A stretch of 64,000 nucleotides of DNA from CAZKFN01 sp964552035 (GCA_964552035.1 CAZKFN010000001.1:62001-126000); one strand, 5' to 3'. Numbered from the stretch's first letter, positions 35,570-45,563 are shown. Numbers and translations: made by a program. The notes: generated by a model from the sequence alone, not told the origin.

Positions 35570-38326
35570 TTAATGTGCGTCAAGCCAGTTGCTGGCATGG
35601 TCAATTTCTACAATTAAAGAAACAACTAAAACAACAGCATTTTCCATTTTTTCTTTTATAAGTGTTTTTATTTCATACAGCTCATCTTTATGAACATCAA
35701 AAACCAACTCATCATGAACTTGAAGTAAAAGCTTAGACTTATATTGCTTTGCTTTAAAAGCAGTATGAATATCAATCATAGCTTTTTTAATGACATCTGC
35801 TGCAGACCCTTGAATTGGGGCATTAATAGCATTTCGTTCTGCAAACCCTCTAACTACTGCATTTCTACTATTAATATCGGGCAAATATCTTCTTCGTTTC
35901 ATAATGGTCTCAACATATCCATGTTTTTTTGCAAACACAATATTGTTATCCATGTAAGCTTTTATATTAGGATATTTTTCAAAGTAACTGTCAATTATTT
36001 CTTTCGCTTCTGTTCTAGAAATATTAATTCTTTGAGAAAGTCCAAAAGGCGAAATTCCATAAATTATTCCAAAATTAACAGTTTTTGCCTTATCTCTTAA
36101 ATCTCTATCTACTTGATCAAGTTTAACCTCAAATACTTTTGCTGCTGTAGCTGCATGAATGTCTTCCTTTGCTCTAAAAGCATTAAGCATGCTTTCATCT
36201 TTACTTAAAGCTGCGATTATTCTTAATTCAATTTGAGAGTAATCTGCAGCTAAAAGTTGATAGTCTTCATTTTTTGCAACAAATGCAGCTCGTATTTTTC
36301 TTCCTCTTTCCGTTCGTATGGGGATATTTTGCAAGTTGGGACTGGTTGAACTCAGCCTACCAGTAGCTGTAACTGTTTGCATATAAGTTGTGTGAATTCT
36401 ATCCGTCTTAGGGTCGATTAACTCAGGTAAACTATCTACATAAGTTGATTTTAATTTTTTTACAGATCGATACTCTAAAACTAGTGGAACTATTTCATGT
36501 TTGTTGTAAATTTTGCTGAGTGTATCTTCAGAAGTAGAATATTGTCCACTTTTGGTTTTTTTAGCTTTTTCTATAATTTTTAAATCATCAAATAACACAA
36601 TACCCAACTGCTTTGGAGAGTCGATGTTAAATTCTTGCCCTGCTAATTTAAAAATAGATGCTTGAAGCCCGATAAGTTCGTTGTTTAAAGCTTTTGAAAG
36701 TTTCTCAAGCGTTGGAATATCTATTTTAATCCCCTCTTGTTCCATTTCAGCCAATACTTCTACCAAAGGCATTTCTATTTCATCAAAGAGCTGACGCATT
36801 TGGTATTTCTCCAGTTCTTTTTCAAAAATTGCTTTTAATTGAAGTGTAATATCTGCATCTTCTCCAGCATACTGAGTAGCTTCTTTTACATCTATATCCC
36901 GCATAGATTTTTGATTCCTTCCTTTTTTTCCAATCAACTCTTCAATGGCTTGCATTTTATAACCTAAATAATTCTCAGCTAGGGTATCTAGATTATGTCT
37001 TTGGTCTGTTTGAAGCAGATAATGAGCAATCATAGTATCAAAGACTTTGCCTTTAATATGAAAGTCGTATTTTTTTAAAATAGATAAATCATACTTTAAA
37101 TTGTGGGCAACAAAGGTTTTATCCTCTCGGTTAAATATTTTTTGGTATTCTGCTAGTTCTTTTTTTACTTTTTCAAAGTCTGCGCTCAAAGGTTTATAAT
37201 ACGCTTCACCAGCTTTAATAGAAAAGGATATCCCTACAAGTTCTGCTTTGGAAATATTCAAGCCGGTAGTTTCTGTATCAAAGCTAATGGTATCTGCATT
37301 CGATAATAAATTGAGAAGGTCTTTTTCTGCTTTTTCGCTATCAATTAATATATAGTTTTGTTTGGTATTTTCTAGAGATTTTATATCTGTAAAACTTTCT
37401 TCTTTTGTTGCATTATCATCACCTGCAAACAAGTTCATTTGACCGTTGTTAAGTCTGATGCTGGGTTCTTTTCCCAAAACTCTTTTGCTTAATCCCCTAA
37501 ATTCTAATTCTGCAAACAGCTTTTCTAGGGCATCTTGATCCATAGGTTCACGAATCAATTCATCGGGATTAAATTCTATAGGAGCATCTACAATTATGGT
37601 GGCTAATTTTTTTGATAATAGAGCTTGTTCTCTATTTTCAATTACCCTTTCTTTCATTTTGCCTTTTAGTTTATCGACATTTTCCAATAAACCTTCAAGG
37701 CTACCATATTCTTTAATAAACTTCTTGGCGGTTTTATCTCCCACACCTGGAATTCCTGGAATGTTATCTACAGCATCTCCTCTCATTCCCAAATAATCAA
37801 TCACTTGAATAGGATCTTCTACTTCAAATCTTCTTTTTACTTCTTCAACATCCCATATCTGAGCTTTATTTCCCATTCTTGGTGGCCTATACATGATGAT
37901 GTTATCACTTACCAATTGGCCAAAGTCTTTATCTGGAGTCATCATGTAAGTAAGATATCCTTCTCTTTCTGCTTTTTTAGCTAAGGTTCCAATAATATCG
38001 TCAGCTTCATAGCCGTGAGCGAAAATAATAGGAATTTTAAAACTCTTAATTATATCTTTAATAAAGGGAATAGCATCTCTAATATCGTCCGGCATAGCTT
38101 CTCTATTAGCTTTATATTCACTGTATTCTACATGCCTCACTGTGGGTTTACTAGTGTCAAATACAACAGCGATATGGTTAGGGTTTTTGTTGCTTAATAC
38201 ATCGTATAGGGTATTGGTAAAACCATAGATTGCAGAAGTATTTAAACCAGCTGAATTGGTCATTTTTGCTTGGCTAAAAGCAAAGTATGCTCGATATATT
38301 AATGCATAGGCGTCTAATAGCCACAA
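35570..38326 (-). CDS. polA: DNA polymerase I (no ATG start; TTG assigned)
   Basis: A 918-residue polymerase with all three domains: an N-terminal 5'-3' exonuclease (LLDAYALIYRAYFAF), a 3'-5' proofreading domain with FDTETTGL at about residue 350, and the polymerase with LLAADYSQIELRI at about 693 and LLQVHDELVF near the end. The frame begins at TTG 38326. Upstream in the same frame are GAA-AAA-AAA-GAA and then ATG-GTA-TAA (38347-38339), so the natural start ATG is cut off after two codons. Either TTG is used or a TAA has arisen. The lipoprotein gene follows eight bases later. Confidence 0.93.
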   Translation of the reverse strand: MWLLDAYALIYRAYFAFSQAKMTNSAGLNTSAIYGFTNTLYDVLSNKNPNHIAVVFDTSKPTVRHVEYSEYKANREAMPDDIRDAIPFIKDIIKSFKIPIIFAHGYEADDIIGTLAKKAEREGYLTYMMTPDKDFGQLVSDNIIMYRPPRMGNKAQIWDVEEVKRRFEVEDPIQVIDYLGMRGDAVDNIPGIPGVGDKTAKKFIKEYGSLEGLLENVDKLKGKMKERVIENREQALLSKKLATIIVDAPIEFNPDELIREPMDQDALEKLFAELEFRGLSKRVLGKEPSIRLNNGQMNLFAGDDNATKEESFTDIKSLENTKQNYILIDSEKAEKDLLNLLSNADTISFDTETTGLNISKAELVGISFSIKAGEAYYKPLSADFEKVKKELAEYQKIFNREDKTFVAHNLKYDLSILKKYDFHIKGKVFDTMIAHYLLQTDQRHNLDTLAENYLGYKMQAIEELIGKKGRNQKSMRDIDVKEATQYAGEDADITLQLKAIFEKELEKYQMRQLFDEIEMPLVEVLAEMEQEGIKIDIPTLEKLSKALNNELIGLQASIFKLAGQEFNIDSPKQLGIVLFDDLKIIEKAKKTKSGQYSTSEDTLSKIYNKHEIVPLVLEYRSVKKLKSTYVDSLPELIDPKTDRIHTTYMQTVTATGRLSSTSPNLQNIPIRTERGRKIRAAFVAKNEDYQLLAADYSQIELRIIAALSKDESMLNAFRAKEDIHAATAAKVFEVKLDQVDRDLRDKAKTVNFGIIYGISPFGLSQRINISRTEAKEIIDSYFEKYPNIKAYMDNNIVFAKKHGYVETIMKRRRYLPDINSRNAVVRGFAERNAINAPIQGSAADVIKKAMIDIHTAFKAKQYKSKLLLQVHDELVFDVHKDELYEIKTLIKEKMENAVVLVVSLIVEIDHASNWLDAH

Positions 38327-38402
38327 TTCTTTTTTTTCTTATACCATATATAAAATATCAATAAATTGACTAATTTAATTAAAAATTTATAAAATGTAGA
38401 TG

Positions 38403-39443
38403 TTATTGAGAAATGACTTCACTTAAAACCGTAGCGAGTACAGTTTCGCCTACGGCTTTTAGAGTACCTTTACTAATAACATCCATATTGTCATTATGCG
38501 TGTGCCAATGTGGTGCAAATGCACCAGTAGATGGGTCATATTGTATAATGTCAATACTTGGAATATTGGCAATGGTATTAACATAATAATGATCATCCAT
38601 TCCTACATGTTGGGTTTTTTGTTGTACGAAAACCCTACCATGGTTTAGTTCTGAAGCAATATTCCAAACTTTATTTACTACATGTGGGGCAAAGTGCATA
38701 GAAATAGCTTCTTTAGTAAATATGGCATCTTTAGCTCCAACCATATCCAAAAGAATACCATAATTAGGTCTATAATTTCTACGATGCATATTTTTACTCC
38801 AATGTTGACTTCCTAAACACCATGTATCACCTTTGTCGGGTCGCATATCAGAAGAGGGCTGTCCATAATCTTCTCCATCGAAAAAAATAATATCTACTCC
38901 TATATTGGGCTGTAAGATGTTTATTTGCCGAGCAATTTCTAATAAAACTCCAATGCCACTGGCACCGTCATTTGCACCATCGATAGGTTTGGTTTTGTTT
39001 TCTGTGTCTTGGTCTGCAAAAGGACGAGTATCCCAATGAGCAAAGAGTAAGATTCTGTTATTCAGTTCGCTTTTATATTCCCCTATAATATTTATTATAG
39101 AGAGTTTGGTATTATCAAAAGCCGTTACTTCAGTTTTTTGTTCAATAATATTGAAACCAAAACTTCCTAATTTATGGCTGAGATATTCTGCTGTTTTAGC
39201 ATGTGCTTCAGTGTTGGGGACTCTAGGGCCAAAATCAACTTGCTGTTGTATAAAATGATAGGCAGAATCGACATTAAAAGCAGGTCTATGAATAGAGGTT
39301 TTACTACGTTCAATTTGATGAGTCTTCTGATCCCCTCTAGGTTTTGGGTCTGAATCACAACTGTAGTTAAATAATAGGAAAAAATTTAAAATTAATAACC
39401 CTTTAAAGAAATTATTAACTCTCAAAACTCCACTCTGCACCAT
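38403..39443 (-). CDS. M28-family zinc peptidase / glutaminyl cyclase-like lipoprotein
   Basis: A 346-residue exported protein. The N-terminal signal LLILNFFLLFNYSC suggests a lipoprotein. The M28 metal motifs are AHWDTRPFAD (His and Asp), DGANDGASG (bridging Asp), FFDGEDYG (Glu pair) and HTHNDNMDV (His). Relatives are aminopeptidases or glutaminyl-peptide cyclotransferases; I cannot separate them. Its start lies inside the cysS 3' end (29-base overlap), so the two are cotranslated. Confidence 0.85.
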   Translation of the reverse strand: MVQSGVLRVNNFFKGLLILNFFLLFNYSCDSDPKPRGDQKTHQIERSKTSIHRPAFNVDSAYHFIQQQVDFGPRVPNTEAHAKTAEYLSHKLGSFGFNIIEQKTEVTAFDNTKLSIINIIGEYKSELNNRILLFAHWDTRPFADQDTENKTKPIDGANDGASGIGVLLEIARQINILQPNIGVDIIFFDGEDYGQPSSDMRPDKGDTWCLGSQHWSKNMHRRNYRPNYGILLDMVGAKDAIFTKEAISMHFAPHVVNKVWNIASELNHGRVFVQQKTQHVGMDDHYYVNTIANIPSIDIIQYDPSTGAFAPHWHTHNDNMDVISKGTLKAVGETVLATVLSEVISQ

Positions 39444-40893
39444 CTTTTTTATCTTTTACTGCTATTTTTAAATCGCTTAATTTATCGCGAATGGCATCAG
39501 CTGTAGCATAATCTTTCTGGGATTTAGCTGCTTCTCTACAACTTAAAACTAACTGCATTAAGTCATTTATAACTTCATTATTAGGATTGTTCTCTCCTTC
39601 AATTTTCAAACCTAGTATCTCAAAAAAGAAGGTGTTAAATGTTTCTTTAAACTCAACAAGGTCAGATTTATTTAAGCTTTCTTCATTGTTTTCTATAGTT
39701 GCAATCCATTTTAGAGAGTTAAATAGAGATGCAATGGCCATGGGAGAATTAAAATCATCGTCCATTGCTGCATAAAGCTCTTCTTTCCATTCTTTTATTG
39801 AAAAACTTGAAGTTTTGCTGCTTTTGAGTTTTTCTAACCGCAACTGTCCATTTTGTAATCTTGAAAAACCTTTAGAGGCAGCTTCAAGAGCCTCATTAGA
39901 GAAATCCAAAGTACTTCTATAATGGGATTGTAAAATAAAGAATCGAATGGTCATAGGAGAATAAGCTTTTTCCAATTGAAAATTATCTCCAGTGAATAGC
40001 TCATGACAAAAGATTCCATTTCCCAAGGATTTGCCCATTTTTTGTCCGTTTATAGTTACCATATTATTATGTAGCCAATAATTGGCAAATGGTTTCCCGG
40101 TATGAGCTTCAGCTTGGGCAATTTCACATTCGTGATGAGGGAAAGCATTTTCTAAACCACCACCGTGGATGTCAAAATTTTCTCCTAAATATTTTTGGCT
40201 CATCACCGTACATTCTATATGCCAACCAGGATAGCCTGCACCCCATGGACTATTCCATTGCATTAAATGTGAAGGGTCGGCCTTTTTCCATAAAGCAAAA
40301 TCTACAGGATTTTTCTTTTCAGATTGTGCAGCTAAGCTTCTATTAGCAGCTCCATCCATCATTTCTTCTATATTTCTTCCGGAAAGTTTGCCGTAATCGT
40401 GAGAATCATTGTATTTGTCAACATCGAAATAAACCGAACCATTTACTTCATAGGCAAACCCTTTGGTAATTAAATCCTCGATAACTTCAATTTGTTCAGG
40501 AATGTGACCAGAAGGTCTTGGATAAATATCAGCTCTTAAAACATTTAATTGGTCCATATCGCGGAAGTAATTGTACATGTACTTTTCTACGATTGCCATT
40601 GGATCAACTTTTTCTAGTCTAGATTGCTTAGCGATTTTATCATCCCCTTCATCAGCATCGTCTGTAAGATGTCCTACATCTGTAATGTTTTGGATGTATT
40701 TTACATTAGGGAAAATATGAGCTAAATATCTAAAAATAAGATCAAAGGAAACATATGATTTAGCATGACCTAAATGAGCATCTCCATATACAGTAGGTCC
40801 ACAAACATACATGCCCACTGTTTTGGGGTCAATGGGTTTGAATTTTTCTTTTTTTCTACTTAAAGTGTTATATACTACAAGATTGGAATTCAT
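39415..40893 (-). CDS. cysS: Cysteinyl-tRNA synthetase
   Basis: A 492-residue class I synthetase. It has the zinc/signature start MYVCGPTVYGDAHLGHAKS with a HIGH-type HLGH, further zinc ligands at HIECTVMS and FPHHECEIAQ, and the GQKMGKSLGN (KMSKS-type) loop. The C-terminal DALR-like domain is present. Length is normal. It overlaps the M28 peptidase gene by 29 bases. Confidence 0.97.
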   Translation of the reverse strand: MNSNLVVYNTLSRKKEKFKPIDPKTVGMYVCGPTVYGDAHLGHAKSYVSFDLIFRYLAHIFPNVKYIQNITDVGHLTDDADEGDDKIAKQSRLEKVDPMAIVEKYMYNYFRDMDQLNVLRADIYPRPSGHIPEQIEVIEDLITKGFAYEVNGSVYFDVDKYNDSHDYGKLSGRNIEEMMDGAANRSLAAQSEKKNPVDFALWKKADPSHLMQWNSPWGAGYPGWHIECTVMSQKYLGENFDIHGGGLENAFPHHECEIAQAEAHTGKPFANYWLHNNMVTINGQKMGKSLGNGIFCHELFTGDNFQLEKAYSPMTIRFFILQSHYRSTLDFSNEALEAASKGFSRLQNGQLRLEKLKSSKTSSFSIKEWKEELYAAMDDDFNSPMAIASLFNSLKWIATIENNEESLNKSDLVEFKETFNTFFFEILGLKIEGENNPNNEVINDLMQLVLSCREAAKSQKDYATADAIRDKLSDLKIAVKDKKDGAEWSFES

Positions 40894-41030
40894 TTGCGCC
40901 TCCTTATCTAGGAAAATAAAAATTAATTTACAAAGAAACGAATTTTAAAGCAGAAGTTGGTATTAATCAAGATTCCCCGTATATAGGGGAGGGTATATTT
41001 TTAATTATTTAGGATTTTTTTAAAATGCAG

Positions 41031-41966
41031 TTACAGATTTTTTATTTTTCGCAGCTGAGTCAGCATATCTTTTGTCATGGATTTTAAGTCATACTTTGTT
41101 TTCCAACCCCAATCCTTTTCAGCAGCAGATTCATCAATACTAGATGGCCAGCTTTCTGCAATTGCCTGTCTAAAATCAGGAGTATAGGTAATTTTAAAAT
41201 TGGGTATTTCGGCTTGAATACTTTCGGCAATTTCTTTAGGAGAGAATGAGATACCTCCTAAATTATAAGAGGAACGAATTTTAATTTTTTCTTTAGGTGC
41301 TTCCATAAGTTCTATAGTTGCTCGAATAGCATCCTCCATATACATCATAGGAAGATAAGCGTCTTCTTTTAAGAAGCAATCAAAGCTTCCTTTCTCTAAA
41401 GCTTTGTGGTAAATATCTACCGCATAATCGGTTGTACCTCCTCCAGGGAGTGTTTTATAACCTATTAAGCCAGGATATCGTATGCTTCTAACGTCCACAT
41501 CGTACTTATTAGCATAATACTCACACCATCTTTCCCCAGCTAATTTGCTGATTCCATATACTGTGGTGGGGTCGGTTACAGTGTGTTGTGGAGTGTTGTT
41601 TCTAGGAGTGTTAGGGCCAAATACAGCAATGGAGCTTGGCCAAAATACCTTGTCAATAACCTTATCTTTAGCTAAATCCAAAACATAAAACAAGCTATCC
41701 ATATTTAATTCCCATGCAAATTTTATTTGTTTTTCTGCTGTAGCAGATAATAAAGCAGCTAAATGATAAACCTCTTTTATTTTATATTTATTTATTATTT
41801 TTACCAAGCTGTCCCTATCTAAGGCATTAAGCACTTCTGTTGGGCCATCTTTTTGGTCTAATTCTTTAATATCTGATGCTACTACTTTATCTGCACCCCT
41901 TGTTTTACGTAGCTCATAAACAAGTTCTTGTCCTACTTGCCCTCCGGCTCCAATTACTAAAATCAT
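41031..41966 (-). CDS. NAD-dependent epimerase-like L-threonine 3-dehydrogenase
   Basis: About 311 residues from the ATG at 41966 (MILVIGAGGQVGQELV); an upstream ATG at 41990 adds eight residues that precede the Rossmann strand and are less likely. This is an extended SDR with a TTVYGISKLAGE catalytic tyrosine-lysine pair. It resembles the UDP-galactose-epimerase-like threonine dehydrogenase known from Flavobacterium (about 312 residues), which oxidises threonine to 2-amino-3-ketobutyrate. A sugar-nucleotide epimerase is the alternative. Confidence 0.8.
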   Translation of the reverse strand: MILVIGAGGQVGQELVYELRKTRGADKVVASDIKELDQKDGPTEVLNALDRDSLVKIINKYKIKEVYHLAALLSATAEKQIKFAWELNMDSLFYVLDLAKDKVIDKVFWPSSIAVFGPNTPRNNTPQHTVTDPTTVYGISKLAGERWCEYYANKYDVDVRSIRYPGLIGYKTLPGGGTTDYAVDIYHKALEKGSFDCFLKEDAYLPMMYMEDAIRATIELMEAPKEKIKIRSSYNLGGISFSPKEIAESIQAEIPNFKITYTPDFRQAIAESWPSSIDESAAEKDWGWKTKYDLKSMTKDMLTQLRKIKNL

Positions 41967-42084
41967 AGTTGAATCAATAAATTTTTTCAAAAATAAGAAA
42001 ATGAATTACACTTTTTTCAAAACCTTTAACGACAATTTAAAAGGATATTAATAGTTGGCATTTTTTCAATACAACTGCTTTATG

Positions 42085-42092
42085 TAAATTTG
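42085..42092 (+). promoter_or_regulatory. -7 promoter element (TAAATTTG) for trhO-hmgA-hppD
   Basis: TAAATTTG matches TAnnTTTG and lies 26 bases upstream of the trhO ATG. The upstream element is not clear. Confidence 0.45.
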
Positions 42093-42117
42093 TATATCTA
42101 AACAAATTATTGCTATT

Positions 42118-43158
42118 ATGTTGTACAATAAATATGATAAACGCATCCTTAAAGAAAGGCTGATGCAAGAGGATTTTTTTAGAATTACTATTTCATTTTA
42201 CAAGTACATCATCATTGACTTTCCAGAAGAGTTGCGCGATGAGTTATATAAGGAATGGGCCGATTTAAATGCCTTTGGAAGAATATATATTGCCCGTGAA
42301 GGGATTAATGCGCAAATGAGTGTTCCGGAAGAGCATTGGGAAGAATTTATGTTGAGGTTAAGAAGACGGAAGCTTTTTGAAGATATGCCTGTAAAAAGAG
42401 CGGTTGAAGATGATGGAAAATCCTTTTATAAATTAACTATTAAAGTTAGGGAAAAGATTGTTGCAGATGGCTTAGATGATGGGACTTTTGATGTTACCAA
42501 TGTTGGAAAACATTTAACAGCTAAAGAATTTAATGAAGCCCTGAAACAAAAAGGAACCCTTGTAGTGGATATGCGTAACCATTATGAAAGCGAAATTGGC
42601 AAATTTAAAGGAGCCATTTGTCCAGATGTAGATACTTTTAGGGAAGAATTACCAGAGGTTGAGGAGATATTAAAGGGGAAAGAAGATCAAAAAATAATAT
42701 TGTATTGTACCGGTGGGATTCGCTGTGAGAAAGCTAGTGCTTATTTAAAGCATAAAGGATTTCAGGATGTTAATCAGCTTCATGGAGGAATTATTGATTA
42801 TGTAAGGCAAGTAAAAGCGGAAGGCTTAGAAAATAATTTCATTGGTAAAAATTTTGTTTTTGATGAACGTCTTGGCGAACGAGTTAGTAATCATATAATA
42901 AGCGAATGTCATCAATGTGGAAAACCTTGTGATACTCATACAAATTGCGCAAATGATGACTGTCATTTACTTTTTATTCAATGTGAAGAATGTGCTAAAA
43001 AATATGAGGGATGTTGTACACCTGATTGCCAAAAAATTGCTAACTTACCCATTGAAAAACAAAGGAAACTTCGAAAAGGAAGAATTAAAGGCGATTCTCT
43101 TGCAGTATATAAAAGTCGCCTAAGGCCTAATCTCAAGGAGATTTTAAATAGACAATAG
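42118..43158 (+). CDS. trhO: tRNA uridine(34) hydroxylase TrhO (rhodanese-fold)
   Basis: A 346-residue UPF0176/YceA protein. The N-terminal acylphosphatase-like part has GRIYIAREGINAQMSVP. A rhodanese domain follows, with the active-site loop CTGGIRCEKASAYL, and a cysteine-rich C-terminal zinc-like region (CHQCGKPC, CANDDCHLLFIQCEEC). The family performs prephenate-dependent 5-hydroxylation of U34 in some tRNAs in E. coli and B. subtilis. It lies 23 bases ahead of hmgA. Confidence 0.9.
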   Translation: MLYNKYDKRILKERLMQEDFFRITISFYKYIIIDFPEELRDELYKEWADLNAFGRIYIAREGINAQMSVPEEHWEEFMLRLRRRKLFEDMPVKRAVEDDGKSFYKLTIKVREKIVADGLDDGTFDVTNVGKHLTAKEFNEALKQKGTLVVDMRNHYESEIGKFKGAICPDVDTFREELPEVEEILKGKEDQKIILYCTGGIRCEKASAYLKHKGFQDVNQLHGGIIDYVRQVKAEGLENNFIGKNFVFDERLGERVSNHIISECHQCGKPCDTHTNCANDDCHLLFIQCEECAKKYEGCCTPDCQKIANLPIEKQRKLRKGRIKGDSLAVYKSRLRPNLKEILNRQ

Positions 43159-43181
43159 AATAATAATTAAAAAAGAAAATT

Positions 43182-44339
43182 ATGCCATTTTACCATAAAT
43201 TAGGAAAAATTCCACCTAAGCGTCATACCCAGTTTAGGAAAGACAATGGGGAATTATATTATGAAGAACTTTTCTGTACTGTTGGATTTGCTAGTATGTA
43301 TACGAATATGTACCATATCAATCGCCCAACGATGATAAAGTCCTATGGGAAACGTTATGATTTTTCACCTAAGATTGTAGATAGAAATAATGTGAAACCC
43401 TTTCGTTTGGATGGGTTTAATGTTCCCAAAGAAAAGGATTACCTTAATTCAAGAAAAATTGTTTTTGCCAATGCAAGGACCTATGTTATTCTGGCGGCAC
43501 CTAGTAGTAAAAAGATGGATTATTTCTATAAAAATACCGATGCCGATGAATTAATTTTTATTCATAAAGGTTCTGGTAAATTGAGAACATTTCTTGGAAA
43601 TTTAGACTTTAAATATGGTGATTACCTAGTAGTTCCAAGAGGCACCATTTATAAAATCGAATTTGATACAGAAGACAATCGATTATTGATAGTAGAGTCT
43701 AGAGATGCATTTTACACTCCTAAAAGATATAGAAATCACTTTGGTCAACTTGCAGAGCATTCTCCCATTTGCGAAAGAGATTTTCGTGCTCCACAAGAGT
43801 TGGAGTCCCACGATGAAATGGGGAGTTTTTTGATGAAGACTAAGAAAAATGACGAAGTGATAGATATTGAGTTTGCTGCTCATCCTTTTGATGTAATAGG
43901 TTATGATGGGTATAATTTTCCTTATGCTTTATCCATTCATGATTTTGAACCAATTACAGGAAGGATTCACATGCCACCTCCAATCCATCAAACTTTTGAA
44001 ACAGAATCATCAGTAATCTGTTCTTTTGTTCCTAGGCTCTTTGATTACCATCCACTAGCAATACCTGCTCCTTATAATCATTCCAATATTGATTCGGATG
44101 AGTTGTTATATTATGTTGATGGTGAGTTTATGTCTAGACCAGATGTGAAAATAGGAAATATTACTCTTCATCCAGCTGGTTTCACTCATGGACCACAACC
44201 GGGAGCTGCTGAAGCTAGTATTGGGAAAAAAAGTACGGAAGAGTTAGCTGTTATGGTCGATACTTTTGGAGGATTAATGGTAACAGAGGAAGCTTTAAAA
44301 ATAGCCGATGAAGATTATTATAAGTCTTGGCTAGATTAA
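43182..44339 (+). CDS. hmgA: Homogentisate 1,2-dioxygenase
   Basis: A 385-residue cupin dioxygenase that opens the homogentisate ring in tyrosine/phenylalanine breakdown. It starts PFYHKLGKIPPKRHTQFR, as in the family. The iron ligands fit the conserved spacing in NHSNIDSDELLYYVDGEF (His and Glu) and LHPAGFTHGPQPG (His). It directly precedes hppD, the enzyme that makes its substrate. No fumarylacetoacetase gene is seen in the window. Confidence 0.95.
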   Translation: MPFYHKLGKIPPKRHTQFRKDNGELYYEELFCTVGFASMYTNMYHINRPTMIKSYGKRYDFSPKIVDRNNVKPFRLDGFNVPKEKDYLNSRKIVFANARTYVILAAPSSKKMDYFYKNTDADELIFIHKGSGKLRTFLGNLDFKYGDYLVVPRGTIYKIEFDTEDNRLLIVESRDAFYTPKRYRNHFGQLAEHSPICERDFRAPQELESHDEMGSFLMKTKKNDEVIDIEFAAHPFDVIGYDGYNFPYALSIHDFEPITGRIHMPPPIHQTFETESSVICSFVPRLFDYHPLAIPAPYNHSNIDSDELLYYVDGEFMSRPDVKIGNITLHPAGFTHGPQPGAAEASIGKKSTEELAVMVDTFGGLMVTEEALKIADEDYYKSWLD

Positions 44340-44385
44340 TAATTAAATGAATTTTTAAAAAATAATAAAGGAAAAAAATAAAAAT

Positions 44386-45540
44386 ATGGCAAATGAAGTT
44401 AAGAGTTCTGAAATAGAAAAGATGTTTGAAGGTGGGGAAGATTTTCTCCCAATTTTAGGAACGGACTATGTGGAATTTTATGTTGGAAATGCAAAGCAAG
44501 CAGCACATTTTTATAAGTCTGCTTTTGGGTTTCAAACTTTAGCTTATGCAGGTTTAGAAACTGGTGTTAGAGATAGGACTTCTTATGTATTGGTTCAAGA
44601 TAAAATTAGATTTGTTTTAACCACTGCTTTAAATAGTAACTCCCCTATAGGAGAGCATGTTAAAAAGCACGGCGATGGGGTTAAGGTTATAGCGATTTGG
44701 GTTGAAGATGCTAGAATGTCTTATGAGGAAACCATAAAGAGAGGAGCAAAATCTTATATGCAACCTACTGTTGAGAAGGATGAGTTTGGGGAAGTCATTC
44801 GCGCTGGAATTTATACCTATGGAGAAACTGTTCACATGTTTGTAGAACGTAAAAATTATAAGGGTACATTCTTGCCTGGATACGTTAAGTTGGAGTCAGA
44901 ATATAATCCGCCAAGTACGGGTTTAAAATATGTGGATCATACAGTAGGAAATGTAGGTTGGAACCAAATGAATAAATGGGTTAAGTGGTATGAAGAAGTA
45001 ATGGGTTTTGTCAACTTCTTATCTTTTGATGATACACAGATTACAACTGAATATTCAGCTTTAATGTCTAAAGTTATGGCCAATGGTAATGGAAGAATTA
45101 AATTCCCTATCAATGAGCCGGCAGAAGGGAAGAAGAAATCTCAAATTGAGGAATATCTTGATTTTTATGAAGGTGAAGGCGTTCAGCATTTAGCTTTAAC
45201 TACAGATGATATTATTAAAACAGTTTCTGAATTAAGAGCACGTGGAGTGGAGTTTTTATCTCAACCACCTCAAAATTATTATGATGCAGCTCCAGAAAGA
45301 TTAGCAAAATTTGATCATAAATTAAGAGAAGATTTAAAAAAGCTTCAGGAGCTAGGAATTATGATTGATGCAGATGAAGAAGGTTATTTATTACAAATCT
45401 TTACCAAACCCCTTCAAGATCGGCCTACCTTATTTTTTGAAATTATTCAAAGGATGGGAGCGAGAGGATTTGGTGCAGGCAACTTTAAAGCACTTTTTGA
45501 ATCCATTGAAAGAGAGCAAGAAAAAAGAGGAACGCTTTAA
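44386..45540 (+). CDS. hppD: 4-hydroxyphenylpyruvate dioxygenase
   Basis: A 384-residue vicinal-oxygen-chelate dioxygenase that converts 4-hydroxyphenylpyruvate to homogentisate. The iron ligands are in VDHTVGNV (His), GVQHLALTTDD (His) and LFFEIIQR (Glu). The C-terminal GFGAGNFKALFESIEREQ is the usual family end. It lies 46 bases after hmgA, so the two steps are encoded together. A terminator follows. Confidence 0.96.
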   Translation: MANEVKSSEIEKMFEGGEDFLPILGTDYVEFYVGNAKQAAHFYKSAFGFQTLAYAGLETGVRDRTSYVLVQDKIRFVLTTALNSNSPIGEHVKKHGDGVKVIAIWVEDARMSYEETIKRGAKSYMQPTVEKDEFGEVIRAGIYTYGETVHMFVERKNYKGTFLPGYVKLESEYNPPSTGLKYVDHTVGNVGWNQMNKWVKWYEEVMGFVNFLSFDDTQITTEYSALMSKVMANGNGRIKFPINEPAEGKKKSQIEEYLDFYEGEGVQHLALTTDDIIKTVSELRARGVEFLSQPPQNYYDAAPERLAKFDHKLREDLKKLQELGIMIDADEEGYLLQIFTKPLQDRPTLFFEIIQRMGARGFGAGNFKALFESIEREQEKRGTL

Positions 45541-45563
45541 AAAAACACTTTTTCTATATAATT

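Noticed and set aside
40974..40991. TCCCC / GGGGA hairpin between cysS and the threonine-dehydrogenase-like gene
   Set aside because: Short stem with no T-run on either strand; not a convincing terminator or regulator.
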